64,000 bases of DNA from Ophioceras dolichostomum (Eukaryota > Ascomycota > Sordariomycetes > Magnaporthales > Ophioceraceae): assembly GCA_003049485.1 (NCBI GenBank), contig PYST01000059.1, forward strand, positions 62,001 to 126,000, in the 5' to 3' direction. A program made the position numbers and the translations under genes. The notes beneath the pieces are model-generated. The model saw nothing but the letters and a program-made list of their open reading frames with translations. It was not told the DNA's origin and ran no database searches. Positions 42,978-56,600 of this stretch are shown one piece after another. How positions within the stretch are numbered: position 1 is the first letter of the stretch; each line of letters starts with the position of its first letter.

Positions 42978-45900
42978 GGCTGTTTTTGGCCCAGCCCTGG
43001 CCCAGGCTGCCCTGCTGCGGCGGGCTGACCTGATAGGACGGCGGATGCCGGGGGGCTAGTCACAAAGCGAGGCGGCTCGTACGTACCCCTTGGCGGCGGC
43101 GGCTCGGCCGCCCGGCTTCGAGGTATCTAGATCGCCCGCCCCTTTCAGCTGGCCGGTACTGCTTCTTCGTCTTGACTTCTCTGGGGCAACGAACGGGAAT
43201 AGACTGATCCGGCGATGACAGTACGCCTCTTCCTCTTCCAAGCCTCCTTTACTACCACCTAGCCTAGGTACGAGGTATGCAAATATTCTTAAAATAAAAA
43301 CAGCCCAAAAGGAGACGGGGTGGATGGGTGATGTGTTTGGGATAAGAAGAAGCTATTCCAAATAGCCATTTCAGATTCGATCGGGCTTCACTCGGCCAAA
43401 TCGGCCCCTCGCATCCCGTAATAGAGAAAGAGAAGTTGTACGCGTGCGCGCGTGTGTGTCTGTGTGTGCTGTCGTTGCGTTTGTCTGTACGACATTCGTC
43501 GTCGAAGCAGGCAGGAGGAGCACAGCCACGCTGAGCTTTGCGTACTTGCATGCTCAGGTGCTTGAAAGCTGTCAGCGAATCACACACCCCTTCCTCTCCA
43601 TTCCGATGTCGTGACCAAGCCAATGAAAAGCGGTGAAATGTGATCAAGGAGAGGATCGTTTTTGTGAGAATGAGCCTATAGCCTTCGAGTGGATAGGGGG
43701 CCGGAGCCTCTTCGATAATGGATGGCGGTATTAGATACAGTGCCGTGATGTTCCATGCGGCGGCAGGTGGGCGAGGAAATGCGGTAGTCGGCAGCGTTTT
43801 CTTGGCAAGCTGGGGTGACAGGCGCGCCAAGATTTGATGGGGGCGGGAAGGGAATGCAGATAGGAGGCACAGTGGATGCCTCTTCAAAGATGCAGCGAAG
43901 AAGCAGCGCGGAGGCTTCGAATTGATGACTGCGTTTGATGGCACTCGAGACGCTTGCAGCGTGCATGTATGTAAGGCGTAAGGTGTTACAGTTGACGGCA
44001 TTTCCCGGTGTAGGCGTAAAGACCACGCTGGCACATCCGCTACAGTAGCTGATGAGCGCACTGACGAACAGCGTTCCCAGTGCCTGAAGCACATGGTGGA
44101 CGGCCATGCAACACCGTTGGGCAGAAGCTGAAAAGAAGCGGAGCCCCCTGAACAGATATTGAAGTCGGTCGAGCTGCACACGCCTGCAGGTCGCATCAAA
44201 TGAATCCATCGAAGTCGGTCCGCATCTTTCTTCAGACGAAGCAAGGAAAGATGAACTCCTGGTCTGTTTCTTTCCGGTGTATTTGCTTTCTCCTTCAATT
44301 AGCGAAATGTCAACTGTGCCATATGTGCGCTCTGCTCTGTAATAATGCGGACGGACAAGGCAGATTTCGGCGACTTGGGCTCACCTCATGGATGGATGGG
44401 CACATCGAGCGGGAAACATCCGAAGGTCACTAGGCTGCCCTCTAATATTTCGCGGATTCTCACGCTCTGTAAACGACGAAGCCAGCCGGCTGGGCTCATG
44501 CAAGATGCACGAGAAAACGCGAAAATCAAATAGAGTGTCTTAGTATTAGCAAGCGCATCCACCTCTCTCTATTACGAGTTTCAATTTGCTGGAGATGGGC
44601 TGGAGATGTGGTTGAGATTTTCATCTTCCATCCATACCTCTCCCAGCAGCAGATGCGGCCACCCGAAACCATGTCAGATGGACGACCGGTCAGCCAGTAG
44701 CAGAGCATATGCCGCCCAGGAGCTCAGAGGCCCAGGCGCACAGACATGGTACTGCTGTACGAAGGCACATGTTTGTCGAAGACAAAAGATGGATGCACGA
44801 GGGGGCGGTGAGGGAAAAGAGAGAAGATAGAGACTGGCGGACATGCTGGGGTGTTATTCCTCCAGACCTCTGCTGGCATCTCTGCTGGCCTTGCAGTGCA
44901 GAATGTGACGCGCATTCTGTCTGGATTTGTATCATGCTAACGACCCTCCCCCGTCGAAGTGAGAAAATACGAAAACCTTTGCCACAAAGCGGTGCAAACC
45001 GCAAGAGGCGAATCGCAAGAGAGCACACACCCCCCTCCTCGGTGCTTCTTTATACGTGAAATGAAACTAGGTACAGATCATTTGTCTTCTATCACTGCCT
45101 GGCCGGTGATCTCCATTTGCGATGGACGGTGTCTCCTGCGGTCAACAGACGTATGTAGGCGCAGAAAGCAACATCACAGAGCAGGTCGCAGGTGGCAATG
45201 CAGGGTAAAGCAGGACAGAATGCTACAGTACCCCAAAAATCCCGAATTGGACGGCTTTTCAATACTCCCTGAGATATGTGATCGTCGCCTTGATATTGAA
45301 TATTGCAAAGCAGGCGGCAGGCGAAAAGAAAGAAGAAGGCACAGGCTTGGTTCGGGGACCCGCGAACCAGGATTTAGCATCACACTTTCGGCCCCGAACA
45401 GTCTGGTGCACTGTAGAGACTACCCGCACTAACAAGTTCCACATCAGACGACATGTCTCTTCGATGCCGACAAAAGCTGTTCTAGACTTTGGACTGTGGA
45501 CTGGGGGATCGGGCGAGATGCCGGGTCCGCGTTTTTTTTACTGTTTGTCATGCTGCTTCTGTCATTTTCACTGGAATACACCATCTTCTTTCAGAATAAC
45601 CCCCTGCCGTTTCGACGAAATTAAACCGTTACCGAATGCTCTCCAGTTTTGGCTGGACCGCTGCCGTAGCCGCCATGCATACCTACATATACCTTTGACG
45701 AGGATACATATGTTCGAAGGCGTCCATGACCTGTCGTGGGCGTACATGCTTTCCCTTCGTCTCCTTCGACGGGCGGTGAACGGCGGCCGCGTCGCAGGAT
45801 GCTACCTCGCCGAATGTTGACTCTTAGACTTTCATACCATGTCAGACGCAAATCGTGCGTCTGTCGCGTATTCACCGGCGTCTATCTATCTGTTTGACAT

Positions 45901-46614
45901 CGCCAAGGACCGAGTCTCCGATGCTAAAGTGGGCCCACGGTCCCGATTGTGATGATAAAGATGGATAGCCCCCTCCCTGGCTTTACCGCAGCGTTGACGC
46001 AACCGACACGCCGCTCCGTATACATGATACAGCTCCAGAACAGCCTCTATGTAGGTAGTTGTCTAGAACACGACATGATAGGACCGGTATTCGTGCTGAG
46101 ATCCCACCGCCATCTCTCATGCTGCCTCCCACAGAACAACTGCCAGATCCACCACCAGACAAATGGACAGTGCGTTCCAGCACACGGATTCTGCCGTGTG
46201 ATCCATGCCCCGCCGCCTCAGGCACTCATACAGTTTGCACCTGGCGAGTGATTTGCCACTTTACGAACCGACGACGCCACAAAACACACCTCCATCCTCG
46301 TCCCCTACAGCTGGACTTTTGCGACCTACACTCGGGCACCGGACGGAATACTGTTTCTTCGGCGGCTATCGGTAGGATTTTCCTCTATCAAGTGAAATGC
46401 CCAGCAACACTTGACCAAATTGTATTACTTTCACTTTTTCACGCACCTCGCTGCCCCGATAGACAGATTGGAGAGGAGAGGAACTGGCACATGTTTGCCA
46501 AGCCCTTCGGTGCTTCGAATGCGGTATAGCGCGTCCCGACAGTCTGGTAAGCTCCACCAGGGCTCCACCAAAGCTCGGCCGTGTTCGCACAGCACTCTCT
46601 TCCTGCCTTGGTCC

Positions 46615-46615
46615 G

Positions 46616-46650
<35 letters not shown>
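46615..46650. repeat. (CT)n microsatellite
   Basis: About 14 CT units with one G interruption. Confidence 0.9.
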
Positions 46651-47185
46651 CTCTCGCTCGCCCCTCTTATCGCCGAGCTAGGTGCCTACTAGGTACCCTC
46701 CTGTAGCCACATGCTGGCGGAAGAAGAAAACCTGTTTGTCACTGCCAAGGGCGGCACATCTCAGCCTTTTCTTGGCTTCTGTCTGCTGCTCACATCTAGC
46801 ACCGTAAACAACCAGCGACCCCGACTGACCCTGACCCCTGACCCTGACCGACCTCGATCCCCGATCCCGGCTAGTCTGTTAGTATCAGTTCAGTTCGGTC
46901 AATCACCGCTTACCGTTTCCAACCGAGCTTCGTCACCATCACACAGCCAGCTGGACAGGCTTGACGAGGTGATTGTGATGAGCACATACACTAACAGCAC
47001 GCTTTAAACTACTCTGCATTCACCCACTCACTTGCTTGCATATACGTAAAAAATTCCCCGGTTCTGGCCAGGTTATGGCCTCGTCAACATGGTCATCTGT
47101 CAGTCGGTCAGGATAAGCTTTTTCGCTGTTTTTTCCCTTCCCCTCCCCTTCGTTTTTTTCTTTCCTGACTATCGATTGTGATGTG

Positions 47186-47187
<2 letters not shown>

Positions 47188-47221
<34 letters not shown>
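47188..47221. repeat. (TG)n microsatellite
   Basis: About 16 uninterrupted TG units in the gene-poor region. Confidence 0.92.
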
Positions 47222-50200
47222 TCGAAATGAGATGAACGCAAAGCCGCACAGTCCCGCAGAGGGTCAAGGTTTGGATACATGAATCCTTCCCGCTTTTTCC
47301 GTCTTCCATTTCCCATCTCTATCTCCACTGGCTGCTGGGCTGGTGGGGTGAGTGAGGGGAGGAGATCGGAGTGGTGTCGCAGCGTATCCACGTAGGCCCC
47401 AAGTCTGCGTGACGGACTTGACTCCGGGTGACGAACCGCAAGCGACGAACCACGAGCGATGGATAGTGGGCAGCAGCGGGTAGCGGGGTGGGAAGGAAGA
47501 GCAACACTGGTCACTGACTGATCCCCAATCGATCTCCTACATAGGTACATAGTATCTTAAGTGTGCTACGAGTTTGCATTCCCTGCAGCACTCCGTCCAC
47601 TTTGTCCTGTCCTCCTCTCCTCCCCTCCGCTGACCAGACCGTATCTCGTCCAGCATACGTACGTACGTAGTCTTGCCCTCGCCCTTACTTTGCTTTCCGT
47701 GTTCTTTCGTTCTGGTTGAGTTCTACGCATGCAAAGAGGAGCGATGGGGGCGGGAAAGATCCTTTCACTTTTCGAAGATGCATGGAAGGATGGATGGATG
47801 TAAGGTATTTGAGTTTCGCTTTGAAAGGAAAGGGAAAGAGGCAAGGATGGAAAGAAAAAAAATTATGATGATGGTGGGTGGTAGTGCGTGTTCACGGGTT
47901 TAGACGAGGGATGGGATAGGACGAGGGGGGAGCAGGGGAGGCTAGGTGGATGTGCTGGATGGAGGGGATGGTGGGTGAGAGAAGAGCAGAATGTGGAAAA
48001 GAGAGTATTGCTTCCGTGGCTTGATGAAAAGAACCCGAGGAAGCCGGATTTGGAAACGGTCCCCTGGTCGAATGCATCCAGGCCAAGTTGGTGTCCTGCA
48101 GAGGCCTGCAGCGGCCGAAAGGGAGAGAGGAAAGACGGAGAGAGAAATTTTTATTTCAGAATGAAGGAGAAGAGAAGGAGGGGTTGGCGGGGATGGGTAG
48201 GTGGTGCTCGAAGGGATGAGAGGGTCGAGGAGATAAAAACCGGGTCTGTTTGTCTGTTCGTCTGCTCGCCAGTCCCTCTTCCGTCAGGCCAAGGGTGCCC
48301 AGTTCGATGGCGTGGAGGCGGCATGCGTCGTATCTTCCATTCGTGGGAGAGGCGTGCAGACGGGCAGGGAGGTGTCAGTGCGCTGTCCTGGCATCCTGGC
48401 ATGTCCTGCCCTGCAGCGTGCAGCCAGAAGTGGGATGGGATCTGCGGTCTATTGGTCCTACCTATCTACTTACGTATGTAGAGATTAGTCCTTTCCGTCC
48501 ACTGTGGTGGCATACAGTGCATCGTCGACTGGGCAAACAGGTCGGGTCGAGGACACGACCATTGTCTGAATCTGGCGACACGCCAGGGCCTCTGAAAGAC
48601 AGCCCTCCTCGCTTCCGGCGCTTATCGTTTATTTTTGAGCCTTCCTTCCGCACTCGGGTGTCCAACGTCTACTGAAATTGTTTCGCACTATGCATTCGAC
48701 ACTGCCAGCATCATCACAATCTCTTAGGAATGTAGTCGCTCGCTCGCTCGCTCGAGGGTCTGACCCGGGCAGGCCAGGTTTCGTATCCTGGTTCTGGGGC
48801 CTGCTGCCATAATGATATGTCACTTTTATCTCTGAGTCCGCAGACGGAGATTTCCATTTAGACGAGGGAAATGACAAGAAGCAGGATTCCTCCATTTTTT
48901 GGTTCTGCGTGTCGAAAACGAAGAGGAAGTAAGACATCTATCTTGGTGATGTGGGGGATAAAAATATGCTGGTCCAGTCCAGCATTGGATCCCCCAGAGG
49001 CCGGATCTATCAGGAGCCGAGCATGGCTGTATTAGTCGCCCGGCTTTCGTCTGTACGCTGTCAGCATGCTGGTCGGCGTGGTGGCGTCCCCTGGCGGGAC
49101 GTGCTCTCCTCATGTTGTTCCGTTTGGACCTTCTGAGGATCCTTCCCTGCTCTTCTGTCTGCGGTCCGTTACTTGTTTTATTGGCAGCTGCAAGACACTT
49201 CTCGCAAAGGGCAGGGCAGGGCAGGACATGACAGGCCTGTCCGAGCTAGGCCAGGGGAGGGCAGGCAGTGCAGAATGTGGTCTTTGCTTTTCTGCCAGGC
49301 ATCTCAGTCCAGGACCGAATTTCCGAACCTTACGCTCCGTTTGCCTACGCCCTGTGAACGTGGAGACCCTTCACTCAGGGACACACGGGGCGGGCTGTCT
49401 GATGTCCTGAAAGATAGAGAGGATCACCTGGCGTAGGCCGGCCGCAGTGCCGTCCTTACTTCGTCTTCCTCGGGCGTACCCCGTCTGTCACTGTCGATCA
49501 TCAGTCCAGGTGGGGAAACAAAACGAAACATCAGGGGAAAAGAAAGAACAGGGGAGACAACCTTCGGCCAGTATGACCGCCGCCTCTGTGACGTGGGTGC
49601 ATGTCCGCCCAGTCAAGCCAGTCTCCCCTCTTTTTTCCTCATTCCAAAGGCGACGATCCTGGTTCTCGGCCAAGCATCAGCATCACTCACACATTGTCAA
49701 GGCACACACACGCGCACACACACAGATACTCACACCCACACCAAAAATCAATGCCAGGTGTAAGCGAGGGGGAGAGTATTTGAAATACCCCCTCCACACC
49801 GAAAAGTTCTCGCCCGTCGAACATTTCACCGGTCGGCGTTTCTGCCACCGTTCGTAGTCTGATTCCTTCGAACCATCGCGTTTATTTATCTCAAACTACC
49901 TAGAAGGCAAGGGGAAGCGAGAACAGAGACCAGACGCCGGAGGCGGGAGAAGAGAGAGTGTGTGTGCGAGAGAGAAAAAAAAAGAAAAAGAAAACTGTCT
50001 CATCACTTGGCTGCCAGCTCCAGCCCATCCGTCGTATTCCGCTGGTCGTTAGCCCGAGATAGCAGCCCGTGATTCGCATTCTTTTTTGCTGCTGTCCACG
50101 CCCAGCCGACCGTATGTATTTCTTCATCGTCCTCCTCTCTCACTCTCTTCTTAACTCGGCCTGCAGCATGCATGCTTGCTGCCGCCCCCTGGTCACATTT

Positions 50201-51340
50201 TGGCGGATCGGGGGACGACGCAGCTACCATATTCCCTGTCTACCACTTCTCCCCCCATGTCCTGAGGTGGATCTTTTGTGCTTGGATCGGACCAGTGAGA
50301 GTGCGGCTGGAGCAAGAAGAAAAGCGTCGATTGCAGGCTCCAAAGCCGAGCTATACTGCTTCCGGACAGGGCTCTCTCCATCGTCCACTGTGTGCCAATT
50401 GGGCGTCTGTCCTGTCTCCAATTTGTGCACTTTCTCCTTTCATTACTTCCCGCGTGCATGATTTCTTTTTGGAGGCGGTGGGTGATTTGTGAGAAGAGCG
50501 TGGGAGGCGGGCTGGTGATGACTGACCGGATGCCATTTCTGGTGTCTAGCGCATGGGAGCTAGTACAAGCTAGCCAGCCAGCCCAGTCCAGTACACTTCC
50601 AGTCTGTGAAGTATCTCGCCCGTAACTTTCTGGCTCCTGAGGAACGAAGCATAGCATTCCAGTCCGCGCCGGTCAGCGCAATACCTCTAGAAAATGCAAC
50701 CGTCTCAGATAGGTATGAAATGAGGCTGGTGGCTTTTTCTACCGTGCAGTCACTGTCAAACGTAGTAGGACGATGTGGTGGTGGACGTAAGTCGCCAGAC
50801 TGATCACGGGAGAACGAGAACGTGGGCTGGTGTCGGGAAGCTGATAGAAGAACTGATGAAGCTTCACAACTGATACAAGCATGTTGTTCTGTTCAGGATG
50901 GTATAAATCAATGTATTCCTAAGCTGATTAAAGCAGATAAATAGATGTGTAGATGGGGTAGACAGGTACGTATGCAAGTAACCAGCCACCGCTTCTCTCT
51001 GCTCCCTGCTCCCTGCAATGATGCTGGTATGCAACTTGCTACTCATCCTTTGCCCCCCATCCGACTGTGCTGTGCAGTGCTAATACGACGAAAAAGATGT
51101 TCTGCGCAATATCCAAAAATACACTCCCAGCCTAGACTGTCCTGGCTTGCTGCGCTCTCTGTGTGTGTGTCTCTCTCTCTCCCAATACCTACAGAATGTA
51201 GGTAGTCACCATTTTTGGCCCCATACCATCCCATTTGATACCCCCCGCTCACCTGCTCACAAGCCTTTCTGCTCCCGCGTTCGATAAAGGGGGGGGGGAA
51301 AGAAGATACAACCAGCCCCAAGTTTTACTCCATAACGCCT

Positions 51341-51375
51341 CAAAAGTACCTACCTAGATAAGCACCTAGGTAGAC
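51341..51375. repeat. TAGG/CCTA palindromic cluster 3' of the C2H2 gene
   Basis: GTACCTACCTAGAT then CACCTAGGTAG; a second word (TTAGGTAGGTACC) at 51531-51543 overlaps the very 3' end of the gene. Confidence 0.7.
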
Positions 51376-51541
51376 AATATCATGAAAGGAAACAAAAACC
51401 CGCAATACATGATGGAGTACCTGGTAGTAGTGTTAAAGCAGCTCAGAGGGAAAAAGGAAATAATTGTTTTTTGTTTTTATTTATAAAAAAATACGAAAAA
51501 AAACACCAGGCCTACAAGGCAGCAGACAGTTAGGTAGGTAC

Positions 51542-52973
51542 CTAAATGCTGACAGCAAAAACAGGCCGCACAACTGTAGCCCTGCGAGGAGCGATGCCGC
51601 CCATGCCGCCAGCGGAGTGCGCGGAATCGGCAGCGGAAGCAGCAGCAGCAGCAGCAGCACTGCCCTTCCGGACCTTGGCGCTCATCATCATGTTGCTGAA
51701 GTACTCGGCCGCGAGCGGGTGGTACTTGATGCGGCTGTTGGGCTTGTCGGCCAGGGTGTGCTTGTGGATGTGGTTCCGCATGTTGTCGGAGCGGTTGCAG
51801 ATGACGCGCGGGCAGAAGGGGCACTGCTCGGCTTTGTCTTTGACGTGCACGCTATATTTTTGTTGTTGTTTTTGTTCCCTGTTAGTATATATGTTTCTCC
51901 TTCCATTCTCCTCTCTGCTTGGTAGTGATGCTGCTTCTTCGTGGTGTGATATATGCCTGGTAGATAGACAGGCAAGGCGGCTAGGTATTTTACCTGTCAA
52001 TGTGTCGCTTTTTATGCTCAGCTTTCCCGAATGCCTTGTAGCAGCCCTCGTAAGGGCAGACGCTCTTCGCCGCCGGGACCCTCGAGACGGTGACCCCGTT
52101 GTGGGTGGTCTCTGTCGCCTTGTCGTCGATGGGGCCGTCTTCCGCCCACCCCTTTTTCAGGCGGGTGCTGGCCGGCGGGTCCCGTTTGCGGGTGAGCTTG
52201 TTCATGTAAAAGACATTGTGTCGGGCGTTGGTCTCCTTCTGTATCTCCTTCTGTATGGCTCGCAGTTGCACGTTGGTCTTCCTGCGGCTGCTGCTGAGAC
52301 GGATTTTGCGAGGAACATAAACAGGAGCAGCAACAGGCTCGTGCTTGATGCCCACCACAGGCTCGCGCTTGACGCCCACCATGCTGTCAGTGGTGTTGTT
52401 GTTGTTGTTGTTGCTCGTGGGGCTGTCGAAGAAGTTGATGGGACCGGTGTCGTCGCCCCAGACGGAATGGGGGTCTCCACCGGAAGAGCCCGCCCCGGTG
52501 TGGTGGTTGGCCCAGGGCGTGCTGGCTAGGCGGTTGAAAACCTCTCCACTGGTGAGGGGAGTCAGCGAGGGGGGAGTCAACACGCCGCCGGCGGGGCGCG
52601 GGGTGGACGGCAAGCCGTCGTGGTGTGTAAATGCTGGCGTCCCGAGATGGTTGCCCTGGATGGTCATGGGATAGTAGTCGGTCACCGCCGAGGACTGGGG
52701 CGCCACGAGGCTCATGTTGACGAAGCCGGGGGTGCCGCCGTAGGTTGTGGCCGTCGGCTGCTTTGCCATGGGAGATGAACACATGGGGGTAGAGCCTGTA
52801 GAGCCGGGAGTGGCTGGTCCGTAGGAAGACGACTCGAACGAGAAACTGCTGCTGGTGATTGACGGGCAATAAAAGGTGTCCTCAAGATCCTGGCAGTAGC
52901 GATCGTTGTCGATGATGACTAAATCGTCGGCTTTGTCAATCCTGGGGCTGATACCGCTGCCGTCACTGGCCAT
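51542..52973 (-). CDS. C2H2 zinc-finger transcription factor, unassigned
   Basis: Exons 51994-52973 and 51542-51851 (142-nt intron, donor GTAAAA, acceptor ATATAG) join in phase to 429 residues. The split falls inside finger 1. The N-terminal three quarters are low-complexity and disordered: a Ser-rich block, TPGSTGSTP, Pro/Thr-rich PPSLTPLTSG, an Asn run and two VKREP/IKHEP repeats. A basic stretch follows (PRKIRLSSSRRKTN). Two zinc fingers sit near the C-terminus: CPYEGCYKAFGKAEHKKRHI with the last His after the intron (IDSVH), and CPFCPRVICNRSDNMRNHIH (CPFC...HIHKH). A conserved-looking RIKYHPLAAEYFSNMM follows, then a poly-Ala run encoded by CAG-type repeats. It is a sequence-specific regulator by architecture. 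The very large flanking non-coding regions resemble those of fungal developmental regulators; target and name unknown. Confidence 0.85.
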
Positions 52974-53653
52974 GATCTAGTCAAGACAGACACGCGCGAG
53001 TATGTTGAATTGCGGATCTCTGTTGCCGTGTGCACAGGTTCCTGGGAGACGGTGATGGCGTAGTGATCAAAGGAGGATGCAAGAGAAAGGGGAGGTGGGA
53101 TGAGGGCGGCGAAGACTCGATAGTGGAGGAGGCTTGTGTATGTTGGATGATGATAGTGGGAAGGCGAAAGGACTGGGGAAGATGGTGGATGGTATGAAGG
53201 AGGATCGAGACACGGAAGGGGAAGTCGTGGGTTGATATAGAAGACGGGATGGAATACAGAAGCAAGAGAGTAAAGAGGAGGAGGAGAGGGGTGTGAGTGT
53301 GTCTGTGGATGAGGGGTGGAGGTTGGCAGGGGGGAAGAGAGGCTAGACAGGGGGAGAGGTGTGTTTCCTTGCAACAAGTATACTAGCTACAGGCAGGTAC
53401 GAATACCGGCTTGGCTGGAGAAACTAGTCTGGGAGACTAGTTTGGGATTGGAATATTGGCGTTGTCAACTCGTAAGCTGTCACAGTCGGTACGTAGGTAC
53501 ATAGAGGGAGGGAATGTAGGCTAGGCCACGCGACATCGTGAGAGAACAGCCACCACAGACAAGGCGAGAGACAACAGCCGTCTGGCGGGACGACGAGGGA
53601 CCGACCTCGACTCGCCGAAACCCCGTGTCTGTTGGTCTTTCAGCCCCAGTTAG

Positions 53654-53672
53654 AGGTAGGTAGGTACCTCAG
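53654..53672. repeat. TAGG/CCTA palindrome
   Basis: GAGGTAGGTAGGTACCTC, in the upstream region of the C2H2 gene. Confidence 0.7.
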
Positions 53673-56600
53673 TCTAGAGAGAGAGAGAGTACCTGCCCGT
53701 ATTTACTTGACAGAACGAACACCCACCCAAAAGATGCACGCCCTTAAATGCTGCTCCTAGATACGGTCTGCAATGAGTTTTGGTTTAAGGACGAGCAGTC
53801 ATGCTAGACCTAGCACTGTCTTCCAACGGCGGCGTATTGGCGGAGGTTGTTGCAAAAAGTGGTGTGGGTGGAGGGAAGGGAAGGGAAAAGGAAGGGAGGC
53901 AAGCACCCATCAAAGAGCAGGAGGAGTCTGATTTGCATGCACGTCTGCTTTGTACCTCTTGTCTGTACATCTATCGACTGTACCTCTGCTGCCGGAAGGG
54001 GAGGGGACATGACGGGGCTCGGGGGCAGTATGTAGAGGAAGTTGCAGTTGCAGAAGGGTCAACGGGCAGACATCCACGCTAAGAATGGTGCTTACAGGCT
54101 CAATTTAGCTCTGAGTCTGCACAGAGTGACAGATTGGGGTGGCCAATGGCTGCTGCTGCGATCCTCAACTGGCAGGATACAGTGGGAGAAAGAAGAGAAA
54201 ACGTACAGAATACCTCAGAACGCCGGACGCAGGCAGGCTGGCCGGCATGGCACGCACGCATGTGCTGCTGCTGCTGCTGCGAATCCACGTTAACCAGAGC
54301 GAGTGATTCCCCTCTTCTTCCTCTCTCGTCGCGTTCTCTGGCAGCAGACCAGGAGAGCAGGGCAGCAGAGTGTGGCAGCTCATGCAGTCTGCTAGCTGGT
54401 CTTGGCGAGTTCCGAGTATGCAACCTTTCTTTTCAGACAGGCTGGCATTGGGCGGGCTGGCAAGCAGACACAGAAGTGCAGCCCCGGTGGCGAGAGAAAC
54501 AGACAGAGACAAGCGGCGTCTGGGCAGACAGAAAAGAAAGTCGAAAGGCCCGGCTGCAGTCGCCATTACGAAGAGGGCCAGGAATGGTGCGTGTTTTTTG
54601 GTGGAATGGAGATTGTCAGTGAATGTCACTTTCTTCTCGGCCCTTCCACCGTCGACATTGAGACAAGACCTGTGGGGCTGAGGAGGAATATTGCAGAACA
54701 GAAAAGGGCGAAGAAGACCGAGACGAGATAGACTGGGAAAAGATGGGAAGATAGGCGGTATTTTGAAGAGGGAGGAAAATAGAGACAGTAATGGTCGGGG
54801 CCGACGAAGGGCGGGAGGGAAAGGGGGAGGGCGACGATGATGGCGAGGGCGACCTGGACGTGACTCGGACGAGGGCCGTAATCCGAGCGGACTGGCTTCG
54901 AAAGCTGAACACAAAAAGCAGCGAATGGCCGGCGACCTGGGCGCAAAAGCAACGGGGGAGGTCAAACAGCTGGGAGGCTGGCTCCTGGACCAGGCCCAGT
55001 CTCCCTTTCTTCTTCCACTGGCGGAAGAGATTTGGAGGAGTCAACCTTCATAATCACGCCCGCCAACTCAACCACATTGCTTGTCACCTACCTTCTTCTC
55101 GCAGACGTTGGCCCAAGAGACAGGCCAGCCCAGCCCAGATTGACTGCAACCATCCGTACCGACAGGAACGAACATAGCTGTCTGTTATTTTTGCCGCCCT
55201 CCTGAGTGGCTTTTCCTATACCTTCAAGCGTTTACCTATCCAGATCCAGATGAAGGAGGATTTAGGGGTAGATATAGCTCGCAGAATGTTGGTAAAAATT
55301 GAGGCCGATGATGCTGGAGACGACGGGAAAGCTAGCCCCGAGCGTCCAGTCAGTCGCTCGTAGTAGCCTCAGGTGGGTAGAGTCCACAGGAGGAGCCTTA
55401 CCAGATCCCGGGAGGACCCATCTACCGTCCATGGCGCCGGCACTGACAGCTAGGAACAAGGAACCTACCAGGTATTGAGGAGCCGGAAGAGGAACGTGGA
55501 ACGAAGTACAGTACATTAAGCTTTCGGGTCCGCCCTCTCTAATCCTGATCCGGTCAGGTGCGGGCTGGCGGTTTCCCCAGTTGTTAGATGGGACGGGACA
55601 CTCAAGATCAATTGGCATGGGGTGTCGAAGGTATCGAATTCCAGTCACTGAAAACATTGACAGAGGACGGAAGCCAGTAGACGAGAAGAAATGGAAAAAA
55701 ATAACGCCTCTCTCGAAAACGAGGGTGGAAAAAGCTCCAAAGTTTGTTGCTCCAAAACTCCTCTGTTTGGTCCCCGACACCGGTGAGCTGTTGGGAGCTG
55801 TCGAGCATTGAACGTGCGTGTGGGTCAAGGTCAAGCTCACCCCAGCCAGCGATTGATGCCACCCACGCTCATGGTGGGTCGAGGTGGGCATCGCAATCAT
55901 TTGGGGTATTTCGACCCCGCCAGCGCGCATACACACAGTACAGTCCAAGACTCTTTGCGTCTTGCTCAGCAGCACATCAGTGGGGCCCCTGCCAACTGCT
56001 TTTCAAGTTCTTCCATGCCTCCCGGAAAAAAGGGGTGGCGGTAAGTTGGTAAACGCAGCTGAAGGCATCGTGACCGCTCAAGCCTGTCTGCCTTGTTTGG
56101 CTGTTGAAGTTTTTCGCAAGCCCGGAACATGTTCGACTACAAAACAGACGGCGACGCCAAAGAGGAACTACCCCGGACCCTGGATAATGGACGCTAAACG
56201 CTGCATGGTCCCTGCTAACGAAACTCTCTCGTAGTGGTGGCATCAGGCAAGGCTCAGGACTAGTCGACAGAGCAAAGAGAGCAAATAGAGTAAATAGAGA
56301 AATGGCGGGGGCTTGGGCTTGGGGCTATGAGCTGGGACTAGGTGTTTCTTCTTTGGACTTCTGCGCAGTTACAGTTGAGCGCGGCTACCATCGCCCATCG
56401 CTCCGAACTAGACCGCACACCGAGAACTGAGAATGTTTGATGGCAACGGGGTGACGAGGACGCTCCCTACCACCGGCGCCTGGCCTTCGAGTTCCAAGTT
56501 CCTTGCACATACGCTATGCCTTTAACCGCACGCCGTCGATATCCAACCCTGCACCAGATAACGGTCTTTGGATCACTCACTATTCAAACAGGGAGGAGTG

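Larger units (their letters stand above)
42978..51541. other. 8.6-kb non-coding stretch (3' flank of the C2H2 regulator)
   Basis: No ORF carries a recognisable domain. The two longest (minus strand, 43264-44298 and 43676-44209) overlap in different frames and have no motif. It contains microsatellites at 46615-46650 and 47188-47221 and TAGG/CCTA words near 43255-43272, 46676-46700 and 51341-51375. It could contain long non-coding transcripts, which cannot be seen from sequence alone. Confidence 0.55.

Noticed and set aside
43264..44298. 344-codon minus-strand ORF and the overlapping 177-codon ORF in another frame
   Set aside because: No motif, mixed composition, and each is the shadow of the other. 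No splice-supported extension was found. A small novel gene at 43676-44209 is possible but unsupported.
47188..47221. Tandem dinucleotide run as a possible array element
   Set aside because: A simple TG microsatellite; no spacer-repeat structure. CRISPR arrays are not expected in a fungal nuclear genome.
54165..54965. 266-codon minus-strand ORF upstream of the C2H2 gene
   Set aside because: Its composition is that of translated pyrimidine-rich promoter sequence (Ser/Pro/Phe/Leu) with no motif.
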